Shown here: piece by piece, positions 1 to 8,235 of the stretch
Layout: every line of letters begins with the position of its first letter
Numbering within the stretch: position 1 is the first letter of the stretch
Assembly (NCBI RefSeq): GCF_024355225.1
Contig: NZ_VCNH01000008.1
Coordinates: 1,798,001-1,862,000 of the forward strand
DNA: 64,000 nt
Direction of reading: 5' to 3'
From: Roseovarius sp. M141
GTDB taxonomy: Bacteria > Pseudomonadota > Alphaproteobacteria > Rhodobacterales > Rhodobacteraceae
Notes under the pieces: generated by a model
Told to the model about the DNA's origin: nothing
The model's database searches: none
The model's input: only the letters and a program-made list of their open reading frames with translations
Made by a program: the position numbers and the translations under genes

Positions 1-447
1 GATGCAGCGCCAAGGATACTGCTCATTGTTGGTCACTTCGATGCGTTCATCGGTTCCGATGACGACCTCTGGCATCATCGGGGCCATCTCGGACGCCGCG
101 CGGCGTTCTTCGGGGGTGGCATAGGTGCCCCAATAGGCATCCAGCGCGGTCGCGGACGTGCTGGCCGCCCTGGGCATTGCCATGGCTTCGGGCTTGGGTT
201 GGCTGATCGCCTCGACCGCACCTTCGGCGGCGGCGGCCTCGCCCTTGCCCATTTCGCCGTAGGACGGCTCGAACGCCATGGTCGCGGAGGCGGTCACGCG
301 GCTGGACACCGGGCGCTGTGCCTCTTCGGCGCTTAGCGTCATATTCTCGCGTGCCTGCGCCTGCATGGTTTCTGCTTGGGCCTGCCCGCTTTCGATCAGC
401 GCGCTCAGCTCCTTGGCGGTTTTTCCTTTGGTCTTTGCTGCGGACAT
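1..447 (-). CDS. V8-like (glutamyl endopeptidase type) serine protease, N-terminal part only
   Basis: The first 149 codons of a protein that continues past the left edge of the window. The ATG at 447 follows a clear AAGGAG ribosome site. Residues 1-120 are low-complexity and rich in Ala, Glu and Gln, with no signal peptide. The visible end reads VVIGTDERIEV followed by YPWRC, which matches the start of the mature domain of V8-like trypsin-fold proteases: an Ile-Gly new N-terminus, then a Tyr-Pro-Trp segment. The catalytic triad lies outside the window, so activity cannot be judged. It is the last visible gene of the minus-strand operon that encodes the four related modular proteins, 15 bases after the 1065-residue one. 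The long N-terminal region could be a propeptide or a tether to a partner (inference). Confidence 0.7.
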   Translation of the reverse strand, partial: MSAAKTKGKTAKELSALIESGQAQAETMQAQARENMTLSAEEAQRPVSSRVTASATMAFEPSYGEMGKGEAAAAEGAVEAISQPKPEAMAMPRAASTSATALDAYWGTYATPEERRAASEMAPMMPEVVIGTDERIEVTNNEQYPWRCI

Positions 448-462
448 TTCAATATCTCCTTG

Positions 463-3400
463 TTAATTGGACAGATGCTCACCCAGGAAAATGATCGTCT
501 CTTCCGAGGTGACGGGGGCAAAGCGCTTGACCGAATGGTCAGTGCCTAGGGTTGTGATCTGGAAGGAATATGCCTGCCGGGTCCGGTCGAACCGGGCGAT
601 GCGCAGCCGTTGGGGCTGCAACAGCGCACCCTCAAAAGTCAGATCCTCTTCGCGCCGATAATCGTTTATCCGATCCTCGTAGATGACCTTGACGAACATC
701 TTCTGCAGCGCCGCGCCGTCGAAATTCGGAAAGAACTCGACGATCAGGGCGTCATCGAAGGGATCGTTGACAGTGACGGAGGGCACCCGTGTCGCCGTGC
801 TTTCCACCTCGCGCACCGATCCGTCGACCAGATGGTGGCGCAGCGTGTAGGAAAAGTCGCGCCGCTCGGGATCGTCCAGCCGCAGTTTCCAGCTCTGTTC
901 GGGCGAGTCCGGGCGCACCACGATCGTCCTGTCGCGCTGCCAGTCGCCGCCATCATAGCGCAGCTGCACCTCGGTATGGCGGATCATGCCTCGGTCCAGC
1001 TCTCCGGGCAGGACCTTGATGTCGACAAAGCCGAAATGGTTGAACGGGTTGATCAGAAGTGTGCGGTCCAACGTCGTCTCGGGCGGCATCGTGTAACTGA
1101 GTGCGCGACCGTCCCAGCCCGACATCGGGTCGAAATGGTATTGCAGCGTGATCCGGTAATCGAGGTCGTGCGCATCGTTCATGAAAAACGTATGGCTGTC
1201 GGATGTCGGCCCGCTCCGCAGAAACGACATATCGCGGCGTTTCAGGGTCGCGGGATCGTTGCGCGATCCGTATTCGATCTCCACATCCGTGGCCATCAGG
1301 CCCAGCTGAGCGTAGTCGACAGGGTTGTCGACCTTGATCTCGATCTTGCGGAAGAACGGGCTGTCGAGGTCGACGGTGATGAAATGCGGCGGGCCGGACA
1401 GATCCTTGGCCATCATGGCGATGGCACCCTGCGGGGCATGTTTGCGCTGAACCGCCTGCTGTCGGTTGTAGTGCAGCGTCAGCTTCTTGTCCTCGATCTG
1501 CTCAATCTTTTGCAGCTTGAAGGCCAGCTTGATGCCCATGTCGGGGATGTCGGTGGGAAAGGTGATGGCTGGTCCACCACCACCGGGGGTCGGTGCAGGA
1601 CCGCCGGGCGTGGGTCCACCGGGTGTGGGTCCACCGGGCGTGGGACCGCCGGGTGCAGGTCCACCGGGCGTAGGGCCGCCGGGCGTGGGACCGCCGGGGG
1701 TAGGGCCGCCGGGTGTGGGACCACCGGGGGTAGGTCCGCCGGGTGTCGGTCCACCGGGGGTCGTGCCGCCGCTGCGGACTACGGTTCCGGTGATCGTCGT
1801 GGCGGGGGCGGTGTCGCCCTGGCGTGATATCTCGGCGACTCGATCGCTGGCGTCACGCACGCGTCCGGCATCGCGGGCGCGGGTGAAGCCGTGGGCAACT
1901 GTCGCGCCGATACTGACGCGTGATCCGATGATGCCCTGAGCCACATCGACCCGGCGTTGTGACAGTTCCCGGTCGGCGGTTTCGCGAGCCGAGTCCCCTT
2001 CAAAGCTTGCGTGACCGTCGATCAGCACCTCGGCGGTGGATTGCGCGATCCAGCTGCGCAGGGCGTCCGCGCCGGTGGACCCGTCCGCAGCGCGGGTGCG
2101 CATGAATTGCACATCGGGGGGAAACGGCTGATTGTTCAGATAGTTGGTATAGGCGCGGCTCGGCGGTGCCACGTTCCAGCCACCCGCTGCGGGCTTGTCG
2201 ACATCGAACATCAACCGAAAAGTCTCCGTCTGCCCCACGGCTGCCGGATAGAGGGCCTGGAAGGCGATCGTTTCGCCCGGCCCCACGTCGAAGCGCACCG
2301 CGCCCAGCCCGTCAAGGGCGCGCGATTGGCCAGCAACCTCGACCGCATTGGGCCGCCCGCGTCCCGCAAATGTCAGGGTCACCTCGCGCCCGTCGCTCGC
2401 CTGCGCCATGCTCACATCGCGCCCTCCATGGGGTACGTCGATCGCTTTTGTCATCGTCGCCTGGGCAAGCGTTTCGGCAAGAACCTCGGACGTCGCAATC
2501 GCGTCCATGCCGGCGCCGGAAAACAACAGCATCGCTGATGCCGGGCTTTCGCCGCCGCCGGGGGCTGGTGTCGTGCCGCCGCCGGGTCCCGGCCCTCCCG
2601 GTGAGGGTGCGCTGCCGCCACCCGGAGCCGCAGGTTCGCCGGGCGTATCACCGGGTGCTGCAGGCCCGCCGGGTGTGTCACCGGGTGCTGCAGGTTCGCC
2701 TGGCGTGTCACCGGGCGCTGCTGGTTCGCCGGGCGTGCCACCGGGTGCCGCGGGTTCGCCGGGGGTCGTCGCCCCGCCCGGTGTGGTTGCGCCGCCCGGT
2801 GCCTGCGTACTGGGTCTGATCGGTGCCAGTGTCGGCTCGAACCATTGTTTCAGGAGATCGTTCTTGAAAAAATCCAGCGCCCAGTTTTCTTTGTCCGACT
2901 TGTCTTCGGCGGTTGAAAAATTGATCACCTTGATTTCGATGACGCCGTCCTGAATCAGCTTTTCAAAGGCAAGGTCAATGCCCGCCTCAAGGTAGACAGG
3001 CACACCGCCGATCACCGCCCCGGCCGTCAGGTCGATCCCCATGCTGAGATGGTCGAAGATGCGTTTGTAATTGGCCTTGATTTCCACGTCCAAGGCGGGG
3101 TTCAGCCCGGTATAGATGAAGCTGTAGATCACGCCGACCGGCGCGCCGCCCTGCTTGAACGCCTGATCCAGGATCACCGCGCCTTCCTGGCTGAGGGCAA
3201 GGCTGAAAAGCGCGTTGTTATCGCCGCTCATCGACGGAATTGTGGCGCCCAGTATCTTTTCGACCGCCCGGAACCCGCCCGGAGGGGCCGCGTCGGCGGT
3301 GGTGCCGCCTCCACCTTCGAGATCGAGCGCAACAATGCGCACCGAACCTTCGTCCAGCGGCACGGGCGACAAGATCGGCGGGCCGTCGGACACCTGCGCC

Positions 3401-3660
3401 AGCTTGGACAGGATCTTGCGCTTGGTTCGATTGTCGAGCTTCAGAACCGATTCCAGCGTCAGGAACCCGCCACCCTTCATGTCGCTGTCAGCCGATGCCG
3501 CGCGATAGGTGATCAGCGTGAACTGGGGCACATTGCCGGGGTCACGGTGCCCAAGCGTGGGCGCGGGTCCGGGCAGGTACCAGAACTGATCCGGGCGGAT
3601 GTGATCGCCAAAGACGGTGACGCCCTCGATAGTCTGAACCTTGGAGTCGAACTGGAGCAT
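463..3660 (-). CDS. Large modular protein: quartet-family N-domain, Gly/Pro linkers, OmpA-like domain, beta modules
   Basis: 1065 residues, not a family I can name. In order: an N-terminal domain (about 1-270) shared with the next two upstream genes, opening with an IEGVTVFGD-type strand and carrying SGDNNALFSL near residue 150; a Pro/Gly/Ala linker (about 285-375); a middle region whose second half looks like an OmpA C-terminal domain (GHASFEGD, then LSQRR and DRVAEI); a second linker of about a dozen TPGGP-type pentapeptides; and about three beta-rich modules of roughly 90 residues to the end. No signal peptide or membrane segment is seen. The start ATG follows GAGG. It lies in a minus-strand operon, 39 bases after the 767-residue paralogue and just before a V8-like protease. 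A structural or binding role is inference; the OmpA-like part suggests contact with peptidoglycan or a related matrix. Confidence 0.8.
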   Translation of the reverse strand: MLQFDSKVQTIEGVTVFGDHIRPDQFWYLPGPAPTLGHRDPGNVPQFTLITYRAASADSDMKGGGFLTLESVLKLDNRTKRKILSKLAQVSDGPPILSPVPLDEGSVRIVALDLEGGGGTTADAAPPGGFRAVEKILGATIPSMSGDNNALFSLALSQEGAVILDQAFKQGGAPVGVIYSFIYTGLNPALDVEIKANYKRIFDHLSMGIDLTAGAVIGGVPVYLEAGIDLAFEKLIQDGVIEIKVINFSTAEDKSDKENWALDFFKNDLLKQWFEPTLAPIRPSTQAPGGATTPGGATTPGEPAAPGGTPGEPAAPGDTPGEPAAPGDTPGGPAAPGDTPGEPAAPGGGSAPSPGGPGPGGGTTPAPGGGESPASAMLLFSGAGMDAIATSEVLAETLAQATMTKAIDVPHGGRDVSMAQASDGREVTLTFAGRGRPNAVEVAGQSRALDGLGAVRFDVGPGETIAFQALYPAAVGQTETFRLMFDVDKPAAGGWNVAPPSRAYTNYLNNQPFPPDVQFMRTRAADGSTGADALRSWIAQSTAEVLIDGHASFEGDSARETADRELSQRRVDVAQGIIGSRVSIGATVAHGFTRARDAGRVRDASDRVAEISRQGDTAPATTITGTVVRSGGTTPGGPTPGGPTPGGPTPGGPTPGGPTPGGPTPGGPAPGGPTPGGPTPGGPTPGGPAPTPGGGGPAITFPTDIPDMGIKLAFKLQKIEQIEDKKLTLHYNRQQAVQRKHAPQGAIAMMAKDLSGPPHFITVDLDSPFFRKIEIKVDNPVDYAQLGLMATDVEIEYGSRNDPATLKRRDMSFLRSGPTSDSHTFFMNDAHDLDYRITLQYHFDPMSGWDGRALSYTMPPETTLDRTLLINPFNHFGFVDIKVLPGELDRGMIRHTEVQLRYDGGDWQRDRTIVVRPDSPEQSWKLRLDDPERRDFSYTLRHHLVDGSVREVESTATRVPSVTVNDPFDDALIVEFFPNFDGAALQKMFVKVIYEDRINDYRREEDLTFEGALLQPQRLRIARFDRTRQAYSFQITTLGTDHSVKRFAPVTSEETIIFLGEHLSN
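1600..1768. repeat. 15-bp minisatellite encoding TPGGP/APGGP pentapeptides
   Basis: About a dozen tandem 15-bp units with wobble-position variation, in frame inside the 1065-residue gene. It encodes the second Gly/Pro linker, between the OmpA-like domain and the C-terminal beta modules. Such arrays can change length by slippage without breaking the frame. Confidence 0.85.
2632..2768. repeat. 30-bp minisatellite encoding the first Gly/Pro/Ala linker
   Basis: Imperfect tandem 30-bp units coding for a TPGEPAAPGD-type decapeptide, with related degenerate units on both sides. It lies in frame in the 1065-residue gene, between its N-terminal domain and the OmpA-like region. It differs in unit length and sequence from the array at 1600-1768, so the two arrays arose separately. 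Confidence 0.8.
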
Positions 3661-3699
3661 TTTATCCTCGTGATCTTGCGGGCGATGGTCTGGGGCGCG

Positions 3700-6003
3700 C
3701 TATGTCTGTGATGAAAGCCGCAGCCGCAGCGGGCTTTCGACGGTTTGCCCGGTCGGTCGTTGCCGACTCATGCCATTGGTCAGAAATTCGGTGACGGTCA
3801 GTTGATAGGTGCTCGCTTCGCTGCGGGCATAGTCGTATTCGAAAAATCCGCTTTGACCGGGTCCGTCGAAGGTAAAGGAGCTTTGGACGGACATGCCGAA
3901 ATCGGGATCCTCGAACGCCAGATCGGCCTGCACCCGCGCCACCCCCTTGGCGGCGAAATCCTCGTCCGGGGACAGAACCTGGATGACGCGGTGCGCCTTC
4001 ATGTCCAGCCGGATGAAGATGGTCGATTCCTGCGTATCGGACATCGGAATGTCGATCTGGCGATTGTCCGTCATCAGAATTTTGGCCGAATAGCGGATGA
4101 AACGCTTGTTCTCGTCCTTGAGGTTGACGACGAAGCTTTTGGGAATGCGGTCCGTGTCGCTGTTCATGAAGAATAGCGATTTCGTTTCGAACAGGTCGTT
4201 GGCGATATCCTGATAGCTGAGTTCCACGAACACCATCGACACCAGATCCCACGGCACCGCCGGCACCACGGTGACCGAGCGCGACTTCGGCACGGGATTG
4301 CGGATCGTCAGCAGTTCCTGATCCAGCGTCGTCCAGTCCTCGACCCGGTCACGGTTGTCGGCGGCGTGATATTCCCTGCGGATCTCATAGCTATCCAGAT
4401 CAACGTTCATCCGAAACCGTTTCCAGGTGAATTCGGGGTCTTCACTGGTCAGAAGGAAGCTGTCGTTCAGATCGATTTCATTGTCCGGGTCGCGGTAACG
4501 CAACTGGACGCCGACGCTTGGGTAGCGATCCCAAGGGAAGTTTGCCGCGCCCACGACGATGTCGTCGATGAAATACAGCTTCTCGTTTTGCGGCGCGACC
4601 TCGAATTCATCACGCAGGGTTTCGCGGCGCGGGGAGTCGATCCGGGCAGGGCGTTCGGCGGCGTCGACGCCGCGAAAGCTGACGGTGTAGTCATAGGCCA
4701 CCGGGCGTTTCATCACCCCGTTTTCCAGAACGCTGTTCCAGCTTTTGGTGGTGTTGGGCGCCTCTTTCGTCAGGCGCATGGTTTCCACACGGCTGCCGTA
4801 GTCCAGCGACACGTTCAGGGATTCGACCTGATCGGCGTCAAAATCCACCAGCGCATGGGCCGTGGCTGTTCGGCGCTTGAACCAATCGCTGTCCAGATCG
4901 ACCTCGGTCACGAAACGCGACATATCGACCTGCCCGTCGGCATCCCGCAGCAGCCGGAACAGCCCTTGCATGTGCGCCTGCGGATAGATCGAGCGCCGCA
5001 CGGAAATGCGTTCGTTCATCGTCATGTTGATCGACTTGCGGTCGATCCGGGTCATGTCGAATTTCTTGTAGCCAAAGGACGCCACCCCGGCCCAGCCGCC
5101 GGTCGCGATCAGCAGGCCCACCTGCGAGGCGGCCTTGGCCTCTTCGTCCCATCCGTCTTCTCCGGGATTCATCGGGTCGACGCTGGGTTCAAAGAAGGCT
5201 TGCGTGACCATATCCTTGAAATCGTTGATCGCATCTTCGCGGCGCCCGATCCAGCTTGCGTCCTCTTCGCCTTCGGGCAGGAAAGTGTCGACCTCGATAT
5301 TGATCGCGCGGTCTTCTATCAGCTTGTCGACCACAGACCCGATTTCGACCGAGGAGAACAGCACCGTCGCGGAAAAGCTTTCTTCGAAATGCGTCTGCAC
5401 CCGGTCCCAGTCGGCGCTGACCTTGATCTGAAAGGCGGGGCGCAATGCGAAGAAGTGCAGCGAATAGATGACACCCATCGGCATCATCTCGCCGCGCATC
5501 GACGCCTCGATCAATTGCACGCCATCGGCATCCAGCTCGACCGAGAAGATCGCGTTGTTGTCCCCGTAGAGCGCAGGCTTGGAGTGGTGGGCCATCTTCA
5601 CCACAAAGCGTTTTTCGGCCGTATCTGCATCCGCGTCGTCGGCGGGCGCGTCATCGCTGGCGGCACCGAGGATGATCAGCTTGACCTCGCCATCCTCGAA
5701 ACTGATCGGTGACATGATCGGGTTGTCGCGTAACTGATACATCCGCTTGAGTTCGCTGCGCACCTCCTCAAGGCGTTCGGGTTCTATCGCCAGATCGACG
5801 CTGAAGTTCAGGAATCCGCCAGCCCCCGCCGCCCCGCGATACTTCAGAAGTTGCAATTGCGGGATGTGCTGGCCCACGACCGGGTCAAAGACCGTGGTCA
5901 GCTCGGGCATCGCGGGCGCACAGTGAAACACGTCTTTGCGTTCGTGATCCACAAAGACGGTGATACCCTTGATGATGTGGAATGGCGGTTTTAAGAACAG
6001 CAT
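3700..6003 (-). CDS. Quartet-family modular beta-rich protein (767 aa)
   Basis: Second-largest member of the local family. The N-terminus has a hydrophobic strand ending IKGITVFVDH (about 10-20), a GGFLNFSV strand near 62-69 and the family motif YGDNNAIFSVEL near 146-157, followed by a GVIYSLHF segment. A short Ala/Gly-rich stretch near 305-330 separates this from at least four C-terminal modules of about 90 residues. Each module has a VxLxYxD-type strand, an acidic turn and a Tyr-rich strand. There are no Gly/Pro linkers, signal peptide or visible catalytic motif. The ATG start has GGAG about 11 bases upstream. It sits between two paralogues on the same strand, with gaps of 30 and 39 bases. 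Function unknown; a binding or scaffold role is inference. Confidence 0.8.
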   Translation of the reverse strand: MLFLKPPFHIIKGITVFVDHERKDVFHCAPAMPELTTVFDPVVGQHIPQLQLLKYRGAAGAGGFLNFSVDLAIEPERLEEVRSELKRMYQLRDNPIMSPISFEDGEVKLIILGAASDDAPADDADADTAEKRFVVKMAHHSKPALYGDNNAIFSVELDADGVQLIEASMRGEMMPMGVIYSLHFFALRPAFQIKVSADWDRVQTHFEESFSATVLFSSVEIGSVVDKLIEDRAINIEVDTFLPEGEEDASWIGRREDAINDFKDMVTQAFFEPSVDPMNPGEDGWDEEAKAASQVGLLIATGGWAGVASFGYKKFDMTRIDRKSINMTMNERISVRRSIYPQAHMQGLFRLLRDADGQVDMSRFVTEVDLDSDWFKRRTATAHALVDFDADQVESLNVSLDYGSRVETMRLTKEAPNTTKSWNSVLENGVMKRPVAYDYTVSFRGVDAAERPARIDSPRRETLRDEFEVAPQNEKLYFIDDIVVGAANFPWDRYPSVGVQLRYRDPDNEIDLNDSFLLTSEDPEFTWKRFRMNVDLDSYEIRREYHAADNRDRVEDWTTLDQELLTIRNPVPKSRSVTVVPAVPWDLVSMVFVELSYQDIANDLFETKSLFFMNSDTDRIPKSFVVNLKDENKRFIRYSAKILMTDNRQIDIPMSDTQESTIFIRLDMKAHRVIQVLSPDEDFAAKGVARVQADLAFEDPDFGMSVQSSFTFDGPGQSGFFEYDYARSEASTYQLTVTEFLTNGMSRQRPTGQTVESPLRLRLSSQT

Positions 6004-6033
6004 AAATTATTGCTCCGACTGAACGAGGGGCCA

Positions 6034-8232
6034 CTATTGGAACGGATCGAGGATCAGCGCCTGATCGGAGACCGTTTCCGGCCCAACCGTTTTTGTCGTC
6101 TGGTCTGTCATGAAAAACTGAACCGAATAGCTGTACTCAATCAGATCCTTGTCCTTCAGTTCGATCTTCCAGGTCTGGGACTCCGGTTTTGTCGGGCTGA
6201 ACACGTAGGATTTGCGTTCGTTCACATCGTTGTCGGGGTCTTGATAATGCAGCGACACCCGCGCGAGCCGCACCGACGCCCAGTCGATCAGGTCGGTGAT
6301 CACCATCACCTCAAGGAAGTCCTCGATCGGGGCCGGCACCAGAATGGTGTTGGTTTCGGCGACGGTCAGGGGGATATCCTCGCTGGTGCCATCCTTGTAG
6401 GCGACCGAAGCGCTGTAGCGGACAACGCCGCCGGTCTGCGAGATTGCCGGGAACGACCATTCAAAGAACGGGTTGCCCGCGTTCAGCGCCACGCTTTTGG
6501 TCAGGTGGTAGTCGTTCTCGTCATCGTCATAACGCAGGTCCATGAAGATGTTCTGGATCCGCGCGGCAAAGTCACCGACGCCGCGCACGCCAATGTCGAT
6601 GGTGGCGGCGAACACGTCATTTATGAACAGATTGGATGCGCGCGACTCCTGCGGGTCTCCCTGCACCTCGCTGCCGTTCTTCATGAAATATTTTACGTGG
6701 TATTTGTAGTTCTTCCGCATCGGTTCAAAGATGACTTCCTGAATCTTGTGCGTCGGATTGGCCTGGCTCAGTTGGAACTGATCCTCGATCCGGTCGACCC
6801 CGCGGTCCTCGTAGCTGAAGCTGACAAGCGCGCGGTCGATGTCGTCCCAGTTCAGATCGCCGCTGGATATATCGATATCCAGAATGCCGATATCATCGAC
6901 ACCGATGATCAGGTTGCCCTCGTCGGTGGTGATATCCTCGGACTGATATTTCCTGCTGTGGCCGGTGTAGTTGATCTGGATGGAATGGGTGTAGAACCAG
7001 TTGTCCGCCTCGACGAAAGCGCCCAATCTGCCGATCTTGTCGGGATCGCGCAGCACCACTTCGCCTTCGGGCTCGCCCGGGACCATGTTTGCCATGGGGC
7101 GGTTGTTGTACTTCAGCTTGACCTCGACCGAATGGATCGGGAGTTCTTTGAAATTGGCATTTGCGGAGACGTTCACACGAAGCTGGCGGAAGAACGGATC
7201 GTCCAGGTCAATCTCGCGGAAGTAGTCCCCCCATTTATAATTGTTGCCGTCGGCGTCCTTCAGCGTGGTGATGCCGGGCAGGGTGCCGTTGGGGTTGACC
7301 CGCCACTCTATCGCCTGGCGTTCCTTGTAGGTCAGCGTAAAGCTGGAAATCTTGGTCGACGTGATGTCGCGGGTTACGTGCTCAATCTTTTTCGGCTTTT
7401 TCCGTTGGTCATCGGGGACGGGCGCGATCGCTTCGATCATCCGCCGCTCGGCCCCGTCTTCCAGCGCGCGCATCGCCCAGTCACGGATTTCGCCGCGGAC
7501 CTTTTCGTCGGTAACCATACCCCAGTCGGCCCAGAAACGCATGGCCTCGGACGAGATTGCCCGTTCGCGTATCGTCTCGCGGTAGCTGTCATGTTTCCAG
7601 GCTGGCCAATGCTTGTTCACATCGATGGTTTGGTAAAATCTGTAGAATTCGGTCGCATGGAACGAGGCCTTGACCTTGACCAACGGCAGGGCTGCGGGCG
7701 TGACAAGCGAATACTCGACACCAAAGGTCGGTCCCTGACCTTTCATCGCCTGCTCAAAGAAGGTGATGCCCTCGGGGGTCAGCTCCACTCCGAACGTGGC
7801 GGAGTTGTCGCCATAGAGCGATGGCTTGCCCGAATTCTGGATCTTGTCGACAAATGTGCCGTCGGACCCCGCAATGATCAGGCTGCAGGTGCCGTCCGTA
7901 TAGGTGGGCGAGGCCAACTTGACCTTGGGGATCGGGTCGATGTTGCGCCGCCGCGCCTCGGCGTTGACCTGTGCCTGCAATGCATCCTTCAGCGGTTGCA
8001 CCTTGTCGTCTGGCAGCACGAAGGCCACGCTGAAGATCAGGAAGCCGCCGCCGACCTTGCCGTCTTCGCGGTCGATCGGCATCCGGTATTTGTAGATTCC
8101 CATATCCAGCTTGCCCTCGGGCGTCTTGCGGAACGAACAGCGCGACGGCAACGGGTAGTGGGTCTCGATCTTCTTGCTGTCGCCATAAACGGTGATGCCT
8201 TCAATGGTCTGGACCTTGTCGATCTGAAGCAT
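6034..8232 (-). CDS. Quartet-family modular beta-rich protein (732 aa)
   Basis: The clearest example of the family layout. The N-domain starts MLQIDKVQTIEGITVYGD, very close to the start of the 1065-residue protein (MLQFDSKVQTIEGVTVFGD). It has GGGFLIFSVA near 61-70 and YGDNSATFGVEL at 140-151. Residues from about 290 to the end form four or five repeated beta modules with patterns such as LKYNN, FSYEDRG, LRYDDDEND and LHYQDPDND, each followed about 30-40 residues later by a Tyr-x-Tyr strand. The acidic loops (DDDEND, DPDND) resemble calcium- or ligand-binding turns of beta-sandwich folds, which is inference. GAGG lies upstream of the ATG, and the preceding gene ends 3 bases away, so the genes are probably translated together. 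Confidence 0.8.
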   Translation of the reverse strand: MLQIDKVQTIEGITVYGDSKKIETHYPLPSRCSFRKTPEGKLDMGIYKYRMPIDREDGKVGGGFLIFSVAFVLPDDKVQPLKDALQAQVNAEARRRNIDPIPKVKLASPTYTDGTCSLIIAGSDGTFVDKIQNSGKPSLYGDNSATFGVELTPEGITFFEQAMKGQGPTFGVEYSLVTPAALPLVKVKASFHATEFYRFYQTIDVNKHWPAWKHDSYRETIRERAISSEAMRFWADWGMVTDEKVRGEIRDWAMRALEDGAERRMIEAIAPVPDDQRKKPKKIEHVTRDITSTKISSFTLTYKERQAIEWRVNPNGTLPGITTLKDADGNNYKWGDYFREIDLDDPFFRQLRVNVSANANFKELPIHSVEVKLKYNNRPMANMVPGEPEGEVVLRDPDKIGRLGAFVEADNWFYTHSIQINYTGHSRKYQSEDITTDEGNLIIGVDDIGILDIDISSGDLNWDDIDRALVSFSYEDRGVDRIEDQFQLSQANPTHKIQEVIFEPMRKNYKYHVKYFMKNGSEVQGDPQESRASNLFINDVFAATIDIGVRGVGDFAARIQNIFMDLRYDDDENDYHLTKSVALNAGNPFFEWSFPAISQTGGVVRYSASVAYKDGTSEDIPLTVAETNTILVPAPIEDFLEVMVITDLIDWASVRLARVSLHYQDPDNDVNERKSYVFSPTKPESQTWKIELKDKDLIEYSYSVQFFMTDQTTKTVGPETVSDQALILDPFQ

Positions 8233-8235
8233 GGG

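Noticed and set aside
1600-2768. Repeat arrays that could be taken for CRISPR
   Set aside because: The units are contiguous without spacers, in frame and encode Gly/Pro linkers.
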